A DNA stretch of 6,359 bases from an uncultured Planctomycetaceae bacterium (lineage in GTDB: Bacteria; Planctomycetota; Phycisphaerae; UBA1845; UTPLA1): positions 1-6,359 of the forward strand of contig CALLKH010000499.1 in assembly GCA_938008425.1 (NCBI GenBank), written 5' to 3'. Each line of letters begins with the position of its first letter. Positions within the stretch are counted from its first letter, which is position 1. This document shows, one piece after another, positions 1 to 6,245 of the stretch. A program made the translations under genes and the position numbers. The notes beneath the pieces are model-generated. The model was given only the letters and a program-made list of their open reading frames with translations. It did not search any database and was not told where the DNA came from.

Positions 1-1
1 T

Positions 2-187
2 AAGATCGCCATCTATGGCGATACGGAAGTGAGGCATGCCGCCATTCAAAAGGGATCATGGGGCGGTACCTGGAGAAGTAAGCTAGGAAGTAATGTTGAC
101 ATCATTCATACTCTTGAGGCTATTGAGAACGGCATTTATGGGCAAGTGCTTGGCTATATGGAGAGGCGAGCGGGCAAGTGGAAATGA
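2..187 (+). CDS. C-terminal tail of a hypothetical protein (5' end outside window)
   Basis: An open frame enters from the left edge and runs 61 codons to a TGA at 185-187. The visible protein has the pattern IYGDTEVRHAAIQ, then W-x2-SKLG, then I-I-H-T-L-E, then YGQVLGYMERR. From memory this resembles the end of a family of short bacterial proteins of unknown function (the DUF7689 type), in which the W-SKLG, IxH-LE and YG-V elements recur in this order; I cannot run a search to confirm it. No catalytic residue can be assigned. The DNA is about 49% GC with many A/T third positions, unlike the purE-purK operon that follows, so the gene may have been acquired separately. It is convergent with purK, whose stop lies 117 bases downstream. 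The reading frame is fairly secure because of the coherent protein pattern; the function is not known. Confidence 0.6.
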   Translation, partial: KIAIYGDTEVRHAAIQKGSWGGTWRSKLGSNVDIIHTLEAIENGIYGQVLGYMERRAGKWK

Positions 188-199
188 GTACCGCGCAAG

Positions 200-255
200 T
201 GTCAGAAAAATCGCGCAACGTTGCTAGTGCGGGTCATGGTGGCGAAATCCGGACA
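200..255. repeat. Imperfect TGTC...GACA inverted repeat, possible IS or MITE scar
   Basis: The segment starts TGTCAGAAAAATCGCGCAAC (200-219) and ends with a sequence whose reverse complement is TGTCCGGATTTCGCCACC (238-255). The two arms share TGTC at the tip, then a short A/T stretch ending in TCGC and a C-A-x-C block, with one- or two-base gaps. A third related end, CAAGTGTCA, lies at 279-287 and exactly repeats 196-204. Repeated TGT-type ends are known from IS21-like and other insertion sequences. No transposase and no clear target duplication are visible, so this could be a scar, a miniature element or chance. It sits where base composition changes from about 49% GC to the GC-rich purine operon. 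Confidence 0.25.
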
Positions 256-303
256 CCCGCCCTACGCCTCCGCCAGCTCAAGTGTCATCTACACGCCGTC
301 GCG

Positions 304-1400
304 CTACCCCAGCACATTCGCAACAATCCCCCGCACCTGCTCCAGCCGCGTTTGCAGCGTGTCCATATCATCGGCACGCACGGTGACGTGGCCGACTTTG
401 CGGCCGGGGCGTGGCCGCTTGCCGTAGAGGTGGACGCGGGCGTGCGGCACGGCGAGCAGCGTCGAGAGCGTCGGGATCGCGCCGATGAGATTCACCATGG
501 CCGAGCAGCCGATGGCGGCCGTTGAGCCGAGCGGAAGATTCAGGACGGCCCGCAGATGGTTCTCGAACTGGCTCGTCTCGGCCCCGTCGATGGTCCAGTG
601 GCCGGAGTTATGCACGCGCGGGGCGAACTCGTTTCCGAGCAGACGGCCGTCATGCTCGAAGAGTTCCAGCGCGAGCACGCCAACGTATTCGAGGTGGTCG
701 AGCAGCCGCGTCGCGTAGGCCTCGGCGTCGGCCTGGAGTTTGGCCGACCAGCGCGGCTCCGGTGCGATCGAGACCGAGAGAATTCCGCTCTCGTGGCGCG
801 TCTCGACGAGCGGGTAGAACGCGTGGCCGCCGTCGATGCCGCGCACGGCGATGATCGCCACCTCGCGATCGAAGGGGATGAACTGCTCGAGAATCAGCGG
901 CGCCGACCCGAGCGCCTGCCATGCCGCAGGCACGTCAGCGGCCGTTCGTATGACGCGCTGGCCCTTGCCGTCGTAGCCGAGCCGCCGGGTCTTCAAGACC
1001 GCCGGCAGGCCGATCCGCCCGACGGCCGCCTCCAGATCAGCCAGCGAGTCCACCGTCGCGAACTCGGGCGTTGGAATGTCGAGCGAGCGAAAGGTGGTCT
1101 TCTCGATGAAGCGGTCCTGCGCGGTCTCCAGCGCCATCGGCGGTGGATAGACCGGTACGCGCTGGGCGAGATATCGCGCTGCCTCGACCGGGACGTTCTC
1201 AAATTCGTAAGTGACGACGCTCGCCGCGGCGGCCAGCCGTTCGAGGTCGCCGCGATGCTCGAATCCACCGACGAGCACATCGGTCACGCGGACGGCCGGG
1301 CACTCCGCCGACTCCTCGAGCACGAGCGTGGGCACGTCGATGGCATGGCCGGCGAGCGCCATCATGCGTGCGAGCTGTCCGCCGCCGAGGATGCCGACTT

Positions 1401-1404
<4 letters not shown>
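304..1404 (-). CDS. purK: N5-carboxyaminoimidazole ribonucleotide synthase (PurK)
   Basis: PurK is a cytoplasmic ATP-grasp enzyme that uses ATP and bicarbonate to carboxylate AIR to N5-CAIR in de novo purine synthesis. The 366 residues match the family's usual length. GILGGGQLARM at 4-14 is the N-terminal nucleotide-binding loop; TYEFENVP at 65-72 is typical of PurK. The ATP-grasp part shows DRFIEKTTF (97-105), VLKTRRLGYDGKGQ (136-149), ILEQFIPFDREVAI (171-184), the FYPLVET strand (196-202) and the metal- and substrate-binding segment LGNEFAPRVHNSGHWTIDGA (256-275). The C-terminal domain has the YGK and GRKVGHV elements (327-340). The ATG (1404-1402) overlaps the purE stop as ATGA, and a GAGG ribosome site (1411-1414) lies 6 bases upstream, so translation is probably coupled to purE. 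The stop is TAG at 306-304. No defects are visible. Confidence 0.97.
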
Positions 1405-1901
<497 letters not shown>

Positions 1902-1931
1902 AGGGTGCTCCGTCTGCGTGGCCTGCGAGCT

Positions 1932-1959
1932 ATTCTACGAGAATCGGCGTGCTTTTCCA
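1932..1959 (-). promoter_or_regulatory. Candidate sigma70-type promoter for purE-purK
   Basis: Reading the minus strand, TGGAAA (1959-1954, four of six matches to TTGACA) is followed after 16 bases by TAGAAT (1937-1932, five of six matches to TATAAT). Transcription would begin about 25 bases before the purE ATG, leaving a short leader that contains the GGAG ribosome site. No purine riboswitch fits in so short a leader. The call is by consensus match only. Confidence 0.4.
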
Positions 1960-2071
1960 TTGGGTCCGGTGGCTGCACCGCCCGCACGTTTGCGACACAG
2001 CGTCACGGCACGAGCCCGATGCGATAGACCCCGGCGCGAACCAAACATGCATCGCGAGTATGAGTCTCCGA

Positions 2072-3445
2072 TCACTTCTTCTTCACGATCTCCAGCACGG
2101 CCGTCGACATCGTCTTCACGCCGGTTCGGATTGTCGGCTCGACATCGATCTTGAATCTCGACGAGTGAATCGCCGGCAGTGGATCGGCTCCGGGCTTCGC
2201 GGCCGCGGCGAACTGCGCGGGCTCCACGACGCCGAGCCAGTACATGAAACCCTTGACGTCTTTCGCGTCGCGCGAGTAGCGGGCGAAGTCTTCGCCGCCC
2301 ATCGAGGCGCGTCGCTCGATGACGTTCGGCCTGCCGAGAATCTCCTCGAAAGCCCGGACGCAGTCGGCCGAGAGGCCGGGATCGTTGTACGTCGCCGGCG
2401 TAAAGTCGTCTTCCAGGATCTGAACGTCCGGCGGCGTCGAGCAACCGGCCGCCTTGCACGTGTCGACGCTGATCTGGCGAATCGAATCGAGGAGTAGGCG
2501 GCGAACTTCATCGGTGTACGAGCGGACCGTCAGTTGCAGCGTGGCCGTGTTGGCGATGACGTTGTGCTTCGAGCCGGCGTGAAGCGAGCCGATCGTCACG
2601 ACGGCCGGATCGCGCGGATCGAGCCGCCGGCTGACGATGGTCTGCAGCGCGAGCACAAGTTGGGCGGCGGTGACGATCGGGTCGACGGTCTGATGCGGAT
2701 AGGCCCCATGGCCGCCCTTGCCGTGAATGGTGATGTCGACGGAATCGACGTTGGCGAGGGCGTAGCCCGAGGTGTAGCCGATGGTGCCGGTCATCAGTTC
2801 GTGGGAGACATGCAGGGCGAGGGCATAGTCGGGTTTGGGAAACCGCGTGTAGAGGCCGTCCTCGAGCATGAGGCGGGCACCCTGGCCGATCTCCTCGGCC
2901 GGCTGGGCGATGAAGAGCAGCGTGCCCGACCAGTGGTCTTTTATTTCGACGAGGGTTCGGGCGGTCGCCGTGAGGACGGTCATGTGCATGTCGTGGCCGC
3001 AGGCGTGCATGACGCCGACCTTTGAGCCGTCGGTCTCGGTGTGGACCGCCTTGCTGGCGTACGGCAGGCCGGTCTCCTCGGTGACGGGGAGGGCATCCAT
3101 GTCGCCGCGGACGAGCACGACCGGCCCCTCGCCGTTGGACATGACGCCGACGACGCCGAACCCGCCGACATGGCGGGTGACCTTGAGCCCGACCGCTTCG
3201 AAGGCCCTAGCGACGCGTTCGGCGGACTCTTTTTCGTGCAGGGAGAGTTCGGGGTTTTCGTGGCAGATCTTGTAAAACTCAGTCCATTCGCGAACGCGCG
3301 CATCGATGATTTCGTTGATTCTCCTGTCGCGCGGGTTCGGACGGGCGTCGTCGTCGGCCGCCGCCGGGCCCGCGGGAATGAGGATCAGAACGGCGAGGGC
3401 CGCGGCCCGGCTGAGCGTCGCAGGGGCGATTCGAAAACCTGTCAT
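2072..3445 (-). CDS. Secreted M20D-family metallo-amidohydrolase (aminoacylase/carboxypeptidase type)
   Basis: This is a 457-residue M20D amidohydrolase, the family of hippurate hydrolases, N-acyl amino acid hydrolases and IAA-amino acid hydrolases. It would cleave an amide bond next to an amino acid with a two-metal centre; the true substrate cannot be read from sequence. Residues 1-30 form a Sec signal peptide: Arg5 and Arg13, then a hydrophobic core (AAALAVLILIPAG), with likely cleavage after the Ala at 30. The enzyme therefore probably acts outside the cytoplasmic membrane. Catalytic motifs in order: RGDMDALPV (113-121), HACGHD (147-152) with metal ligands Cys149 and His151, QPAEE (181-185) with the catalytic and metal Glu, LALHV with His212, the dimerisation-domain GKGGHGAYPH (242-251), HNVIA (294-298), GGEDF (383-387) and the last ligand His427 in AIHSSRF. 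All expected ligands are present. An AGGAGGG ribosome site (3461-3455) lies 9 bases before the ATG. It is probably transcribed alone. Confidence 0.93.
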   Translation of the reverse strand: MTGFRIAPATLSRAAALAVLILIPAGPAAADDDARPNPRDRRINEIIDARVREWTEFYKICHENPELSLHEKESAERVARAFEAVGLKVTRHVGGFGVVGVMSNGEGPVVLVRGDMDALPVTEETGLPYASKAVHTETDGSKVGVMHACGHDMHMTVLTATARTLVEIKDHWSGTLLFIAQPAEEIGQGARLMLEDGLYTRFPKPDYALALHVSHELMTGTIGYTSGYALANVDSVDITIHGKGGHGAYPHQTVDPIVTAAQLVLALQTIVSRRLDPRDPAVVTIGSLHAGSKHNVIANTATLQLTVRSYTDEVRRLLLDSIRQISVDTCKAAGCSTPPDVQILEDDFTPATYNDPGLSADCVRAFEEILGRPNVIERRASMGGEDFARYSRDAKDVKGFMYWLGVVEPAQFAAAAKPGADPLPAIHSSRFKIDVEPTIRTGVKTMSTAVLEIVKKK

Positions 3446-3636
3446 CGGGTGTGACCCTCCTGTGGGTTCGGTGCGTCGGCCAAGTTTGAACCGGCGAACT
3501 AACGTTCATCGCGCCGGGCTGTCGGACATCATGTTCGGCCACGCGGTCGATCGCAACGCCCACTCGGGCGGATCATGTTGCAGGCGTGTTCACGGTATTT
3601 CTTTGCTGGTGGCTCATTTCGAGCCGGCACAGTTCA

Positions 3637-3664
3637 GAATCGGCGAAATCAATCCGATTCGCCG
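3637..3664. repeat. Overlapping inverted repeats upstream of the lipoprotein gene
   Basis: GAATCGG (3637-3643) pairs perfectly with CCGATTC (3654-3660), and CGGCGAA (3641-3647) pairs perfectly with TTCGCCG (3658-3664). Each gives a 7-bp stem with a 10-base loop. The two stems share bases, so they cannot form together. The element ends 25 bases before the ATG at 3690 and just upstream of its ribosome site. It may be an operator or an mRNA structure with two states; neither is shown. The rest of the 244-base gap 3446-3689 holds the ribosome site of the amidohydrolase and a small hairpin (GGCTC/GAGCC at 3611-3625), but no promoter I can call. Confidence 0.35.
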
Positions 3665-3689
3665 GGATAACCGTTTTGGAGACTGGATC

Positions 3690-3941
3690 ATGAAAGCAGT
3701 GAAGGTGGGTCTGTTCGGAATTGCGGCGGCAATGGCCTCGACCGGTTGCATGGCGGTGTCGGCGACCGACAACAGCCGCGGCGTACGGCATTCACAGCAG
3801 GTCGTCGCGGTGGGCGACAACGTCTATCTGATCGACATTAAGACGGGAAATGCCCGCAAGATCGATCTAGAGAACGCGCAGCCGTTCACGGTCGAGCCCG
3901 AGGAGAAGTCGATTGAGATCGAAGCCAGTTCGGTCGACTGA
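3690..3941 (+). CDS. Small probable lipoprotein of unknown function
   Basis: This 83-residue protein begins with a short positive N-terminus (Lys2, Lys5), a hydrophobic stretch (VGLFGIAAAMA) and Cys20 in ASTGC. The pattern looks like a lipoprotein signal, although position -3 is Ser instead of the usual Leu, so it could also be a plain Sec signal. After it comes a polar segment and then VVAVGDNVYLIDIKTGNARKI, which looks like two short beta strands, followed by an acidic tail (VEPEEKSIEIE). I do not recognise a family. The frame is open much further upstream, but the ATG at 3690 has GGAG (3678-3681) at an 8-base gap and starts the signal directly, which decides the start. It is divergent from the amidohydrolase and convergent with the response regulator, so it stands as a single-gene unit. 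The role may be in the cell envelope, but this rests on the signal alone. Confidence 0.75.
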   Translation: MKAVKVGLFGIAAAMASTGCMAVSATDNSRGVRHSQQVVAVGDNVYLIDIKTGNARKIDLENAQPFTVEPEEKSIEIEASSVD

Positions 3942-4006
3942 TTCCGGCGCGGCGCCCGGCGATCGATGTTGGGATCGACATCTCGACCGTCGTTCCGGCG
4001 GAAGCG

Positions 4007-4645
4007 TCACTCGGGCCTGACGTCCTTGAGCACCATTCGGACAAGGGCGGCGAGTGAATTCGCTTCCATCTTCTCCATCACCCGAGAACGGTGGACTTCG
4101 ACGGTCTTGTAACTGAGCCCGAGTTCAGACGCGATCGCCTTGTTGGAAGCGCCTTTGACGATGGACGCCATGATCTCTCGCTCGCGCGGGGTGAGGCGTT
4201 TCATGCGATCTTCGACCTGCGCGTGTCGCAGTCGGTCTTCGATGACTTTTCGATGCGCCTCGATCGACTGCTGGACCCGATCGAGGAGCATCTGGTCAAC
4301 GACGGGCTTCTCGAGAAAGTCCACGGCACCGGTCTTCATCGCCCGGACGGCCGACGGGACGTCGCCGTGCCCGGTGATGACGATGACGGGCAGCCTGCTG
4401 TTTTTTGCCGCGAGAACCTCCAGCAATTCGAGCCCGCTCATGCCCGGCATCCGGATGTCAACGATGAGACACCCGCACTGATCCTCGGTGTAATCGTCCA
4501 GAAACGCCTGGGCGGTCGGATAGGATTTCACCCTGAGCCGAACCGATTCCAGGAGCCATTGAAGTGAGTCTCGTATGGCATCGTCGTCGTCAACGATGTA
4601 CGCAACGGGGCCCTGGTCCGCCATGTGCGTCCCTGCCTCGCTCAT
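4007..4645 (-). CDS. FixJ-type two-component response regulator (receiver plus LuxR-type HTH)
   Basis: This is a 212-residue cytoplasmic transcription regulator. The receiver domain (about 13-130) has the acidic cluster DDDD at 19-22, the phosphate-accepting Asp63 in VDIRMPGMSG, Thr91 in ITGHGD and Lys113 in FLEKP. The stretch GDVPSAVRAMKTGAVDFLEKP is typical of the FixJ/TodT group. A helical linker (about 120-148) leads to the LuxR-type HTH (about 149-208): LTPREREIMASIVKG, NKAIASELGLSYKTVEVHRSRVMEKM, then AALVRM. All key residues are intact, so it should dimerise and bind DNA on phosphorylation. An in-frame ATG lies ten codons further upstream, but the ATG at 4645-4643 has GGGAGGG (4659-4653) at a 7-base gap and is preferred; a third ATG at 4624 would also leave the domain whole. 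No histidine kinase is next to it, so its partner is elsewhere or it is an orphan. The target genes are unknown. Confidence 0.95.
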   Translation of the reverse strand: MSEAGTHMADQGPVAYIVDDDDAIRDSLQWLLESVRLRVKSYPTAQAFLDDYTEDQCGCLIVDIRMPGMSGLELLEVLAAKNSRLPVIVITGHGDVPSAVRAMKTGAVDFLEKPVVDQMLLDRVQQSIEAHRKVIEDRLRHAQVEDRMKRLTPREREIMASIVKGASNKAIASELGLSYKTVEVHRSRVMEKMEANSLAALVRMVLKDVRPE

Positions 4646-4698
4646 GATTTTTCCCTCCCGCGATCTCCGCCACACGTTTTCCGTGCATAGACGTGAAT

Positions 4699-4714
4699 CG
4701 CCGATTCATCGGCG
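4699..4714. promoter_or_regulatory. Palindrome upstream of the response regulator, possible operator
   Basis: CGCCGAT-TC-ATCGGCG is a perfect 7-bp inverted repeat with a two-base centre. It lies 54-69 bases upstream of the regulator's ATG on the minus strand, next to a weak -10-like TATGCA (4689-4684). The short spacer fits a dimeric protein site better than an RNA hairpin, though a 6-bp stem with a TTCA loop is also possible. Autoregulation by the FixJ-like protein is one option; there is no direct evidence. Confidence 0.3.
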
Positions 4715-5152
4715 CTGAACCCAGCCGCAGCTGTCGGACGCCGCGAACCAGCGCCTGGGCGTCCGAATTGAATGGCCTGACCGAATGATCAACGATGCGC
4801 GCCGAAACCGGGCGGTGCGACGAATCGAGTTGTCGCAACAGTGCCGAGGTCATGCTCAAACGCCATCGGGGCAATGAAATGAGCAGTTAGGTTCTCAACG
4901 ACGTTCCGCTTCCCGGAAGAAATTCGTTGAGGCGGCGCGGAATCGACGGGTTTCGTTGAAGTCGGGAAGCGGCTTGAAGCGTCTGTCTTGGTTGGTCGGG
5001 ACCGAACGCCGATTTCGCACCGCTTGTGACACGCCCTCCAAAAGTCTTCGGAATTCGCCAGTGGACGTGAAATAAAACGGGTCGCGGCGCATCCGTCAAC
5101 ATCGAAAGTCCGGTGAGTCCGTCGCGAAATCGGCGCAGCGACTCGCCTTGCC

Positions 5153-5190
5153 ACCGGTTCAAAACGTTCAACCGGTTCGCTGTCGAACCG
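5153..5190. repeat. ACCGGTTC direct repeats with an adjacent hairpin
   Basis: ACCGGTTC occurs at 5153-5160 and again at 5171-5178, 18 bases apart, with the related AACGTTCA between them. CGGTTCG (5173-5179) also pairs perfectly with CGAACCG (5184-5190) around a CTGT loop. The cluster lies directly beyond the U-tract side of the intrinsic terminator at 5194-5235. It could be tandem sites for a DNA-binding protein or a secondary pausing structure; the function is unknown. Confidence 0.3.
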
Positions 5191-5193
5191 TGC

Positions 5194-5235
5194 AAAAAAA
5201 ATCGGGTGCATCCGAACATGTCGGATGCACCCGAT
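5194..5235 (-). terminator. Strong Rho-independent terminator reading leftward
   Basis: Bases 5201-5215 and 5221-5235 form a perfect 15-bp inverted repeat (ATCGGGTGCATCCGA) around a five-base loop, ACATG. On the minus strand the stem is followed at once by eight U (eight A on the plus strand at 5194-5201), which is the textbook form. On the plus strand no U-run follows, so it should act in one direction only. The unusual point is the absence of any recognised minus-strand gene between it and the sigma factor at 5658, so the transcript it ends is unknown. Confidence 0.85.
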
Positions 5236-5303
5236 CTGCCGCGCGCCGCTCGACGCGAAGGCGCGAGTGAGAGGAGGAGAAGAAGAAAGCGAAAGGAGCG
5301 TTG

Positions 5304-5477
5304 ATGCCGCCTTTCACCAGAGAAGACGGACTTGGGCAGGGAACGGCTACCGAACCTGCGGATTCGTTTCAATTCAGCATGAACGACCGATTATGGCCTC
5401 GCAATTCCGTCTGCACCGTCTCGAAGGTCGCTGCAGGGTGCGAAACACACGTCCGTCGCGAATCGCCTCAAACATAA
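5304..5477 (+). CDS. Possible small protein of 57 residues, unknown
   Basis: A plus-strand ORF starts at ATG 5304 and ends with TAA at 5475-5477. Its AAAGGAG ribosome site (5292-5298) is close to ideal with a 5-base gap, and it lies at the end of a long polypurine tract (5269-5298). The protein begins MPPFTREDGLGQG and has two cysteines (37 and 46) but no signal, membrane segment or family I know. Only about 56% of its third codon positions are G or C, which looks low beside the firm genes here, and that argues against coding. The upstream hairpin 5201-5235 would lie in its leader. It may be a real small gene, a remnant or chance. Confidence 0.25.
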   Translation: MPPFTREDGLGQGTATEPADSFQFSMNDRLWPRNSVCTVSKVAAGCETHVRRESPQT

Positions 5478-5532
5478 ACCCATGTAGAGTATTAAGTTGG
5501 TGTTGCCACGGGTTCATGGAATGGTGCGTTGA

Positions 5533-5563
5533 TTGATCGGGATCGGCGTGATACGCTTATAAG
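5533..5563 (+). promoter_or_regulatory. Weak candidate promoter upstream of the sigma factor gene
   Basis: TTGATC (5533-5538) and TATAAG (5558-5563) resemble -35 and -10 boxes, but the 19-base spacer is long. The leader to the GTG at 5658 would be close to 90 bases and would contain the GATAC/GTATC repeats at 5576-5608. An ECF-type promoter used by the sigma factor itself is an alternative that I cannot identify without knowing its consensus. Confidence 0.25.
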
Positions 5564-5575
5564 GGTAGCTCGCGT

Positions 5576-5608
5576 CGATACTTAAGCAATTATTCGACAC
5601 GTATCGTG
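5576..5608. repeat. CGATAC/GTATCG inverted repeat in the sigma gene leader
   Basis: CGATAC (5576-5581) is mirrored by GTATCG (5601-5606) across 19 bases. The right arm lies inside a short palindrome, CACG-TAT-CGTG (5598-5608). Another GATAC is found at 5550-5554, giving three GATAC/GTATC elements in about 60 bases just upstream of the sigma factor gene. This spacing could suit a regulator-binding region, but the words are short. Confidence 0.3.
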
Positions 5609-5657
5609 CTCCATCTCACAGGCGCCCAGTCTGCCGACCGGCTAGAAGGGTGACAAG

Positions 5658-6245
5658 GTGTGGACCGTGCACGCTGAAAGTGACATCGACCTGATCTCGC
5701 GACTCCAGGCCGGCGACGCGTCCGCCGTATCGGAAATCCGCGCGCGCTACGAACGGGAACTTCAGCTGTTTTGCCGGCGCATGGTCTATGACGAGATTCT
5801 CGCGGAGGACATCGTTCAGGAGGTCATGATGAAGTGCTTCAGTCCGGGCGTATCGCCGCCGACGGGAAGCCTTCGCGGCTGGCTGTATCGCATCGCACGG
5901 AACCGGGCAATCGACGAACTTCGCAAGATGAAGCCGGAGGTCCGGATTTCAGGCCTCAAGTCAAACGAACAGATCTGGGACGTCGCGGGGCTGCCGATCG
6001 ATCCGGGCACGACGCCCGCCGGCCGCGCCATCAAGGCCGATCGGGCGCGCCGCGTCCAACTGGCGGTCGATGCGATGGAGGAAGACCTGCGAGAAGTCGT
6101 CATCCTTCGCTTCTTTCAGGGCCTGTCGCGCAACGAGGTGGCCGAGGCGATCGGCCTGAGCCTCGCGGGGACCAAGGCACGGCTCTCCCGGGCGACCAAG
6201 GACCTTCGAACCCAACTCCATTCCCTGGATGATTCGTCGATATGA
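5658..6245 (+). CDS. ECF-type RNA polymerase sigma factor (sigma-70 family)
   Basis: This 195-residue protein would bind core RNA polymerase and direct it to a private set of promoters. Region 2 spans about residues 9-90: LISRLQAGDASA, the core-binding AEDIVQEVMMKCF (49-61) and the -10 recognition part RGWLYRIARNRAIDELRK (73-90). A linker of about 40 residues containing Pro and Gly follows. Region 4 (about 133-187) has EEDLREVVILRFFQGLSRNEVAEAIG and LSLAGTKARLSRATKDLR, the HTH that reads the -35 element. Region 3 is absent, as in ECF factors. The start is a GTG at 5658 with GAAGGG (5645-5650) at a 7-base gap; a second GTG at 5667 with AAGGTG (5655-5660) would remove only three residues. The stop overlaps the next gene as ATGA, so sigma and anti-sigma are probably made together. 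The ECF subgroup and the signal it answers cannot be told from this sequence. Confidence 0.95.
   Translation: MWTVHAESDIDLISRLQAGDASAVSEIRARYERELQLFCRRMVYDEILAEDIVQEVMMKCFSPGVSPPTGSLRGWLYRIARNRAIDELRKMKPEVRISGLKSNEQIWDVAGLPIDPGTTPAGRAIKADRARRVQLAVDAMEEDLREVVILRFFQGLSRNEVAEAIGLSLAGTKARLSRATKDLRTQLHSLDDSSI

Larger units (their letters stand above)
4646..5193. other. Intergenic stretch without a convincing gene
   Basis: Several overlapping minus-strand frames are open here, but they show no family motifs, lack ribosome sites and overlap one another. The largest runs across the terminator at 5194-5235. Plus-strand ORFs are short (for example 30 codons beginning near 4776) and lack ribosome sites. 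The stretch carries the leader of the response regulator gene, a palindrome at 4699-4714 and a cluster of ACCGGTTC repeats at 5153-5190. It may be a decayed gene, untranslated RNA or plain spacer. Confidence 0.5.

Noticed and set aside
238..260. GGTGGCGAAAT resembles the 5' part of some tRNA-Leu genes, suggesting a tRNA or att site fragment
   Set aside because: The match covers only about 11 bases; no anticodon arm, T-arm or acceptor pairing follows.
229..260. GCGGGT/ACCCGC stem between the convergent gene tail and purK as a terminator
   Set aside because: The loop is 20 bases long and neither strand has a U-tract after the stem.
3306..3689. Upstream extension of the lipoprotein frame
   Set aside because: It is antisense to the amidohydrolase signal region; the internal ATG at 3690 has its own ribosome site and starts the signal sequence directly.
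4646..4675. Ten-codon upstream extension of the response regulator
   Set aside because: The GGGAGGG ribosome site lies within this extension and serves the ATG at 4645.
4776..4868. Plus-strand ORF of 30 codons upstream of the response regulator
   Set aside because: No ribosome site, Arg/Gln-rich random-looking protein, no supporting context.
4789..5211. Minus-strand ORF of 140 codons
   Set aside because: It starts inside the terminator stem, has no ribosome site, overlaps another open frame and shows no recognisable domain.
4887..5372. Minus-strand ORF of 161 codons with a Leu-rich stretch resembling a signal peptide
   Set aside because: It runs straight through the perfect terminator at 5194-5235, the Leu-rich part comes from translating the complement of the polypurine tract, and there are no family motifs.
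5374..5517. Minus-strand 47-codon ORF that could have explained the leftward terminator
   Set aside because: It has no ribosome site before its ATG and an Arg/Cys-rich end typical of chance frames; kept only as a weak alternative to the small RNA idea.
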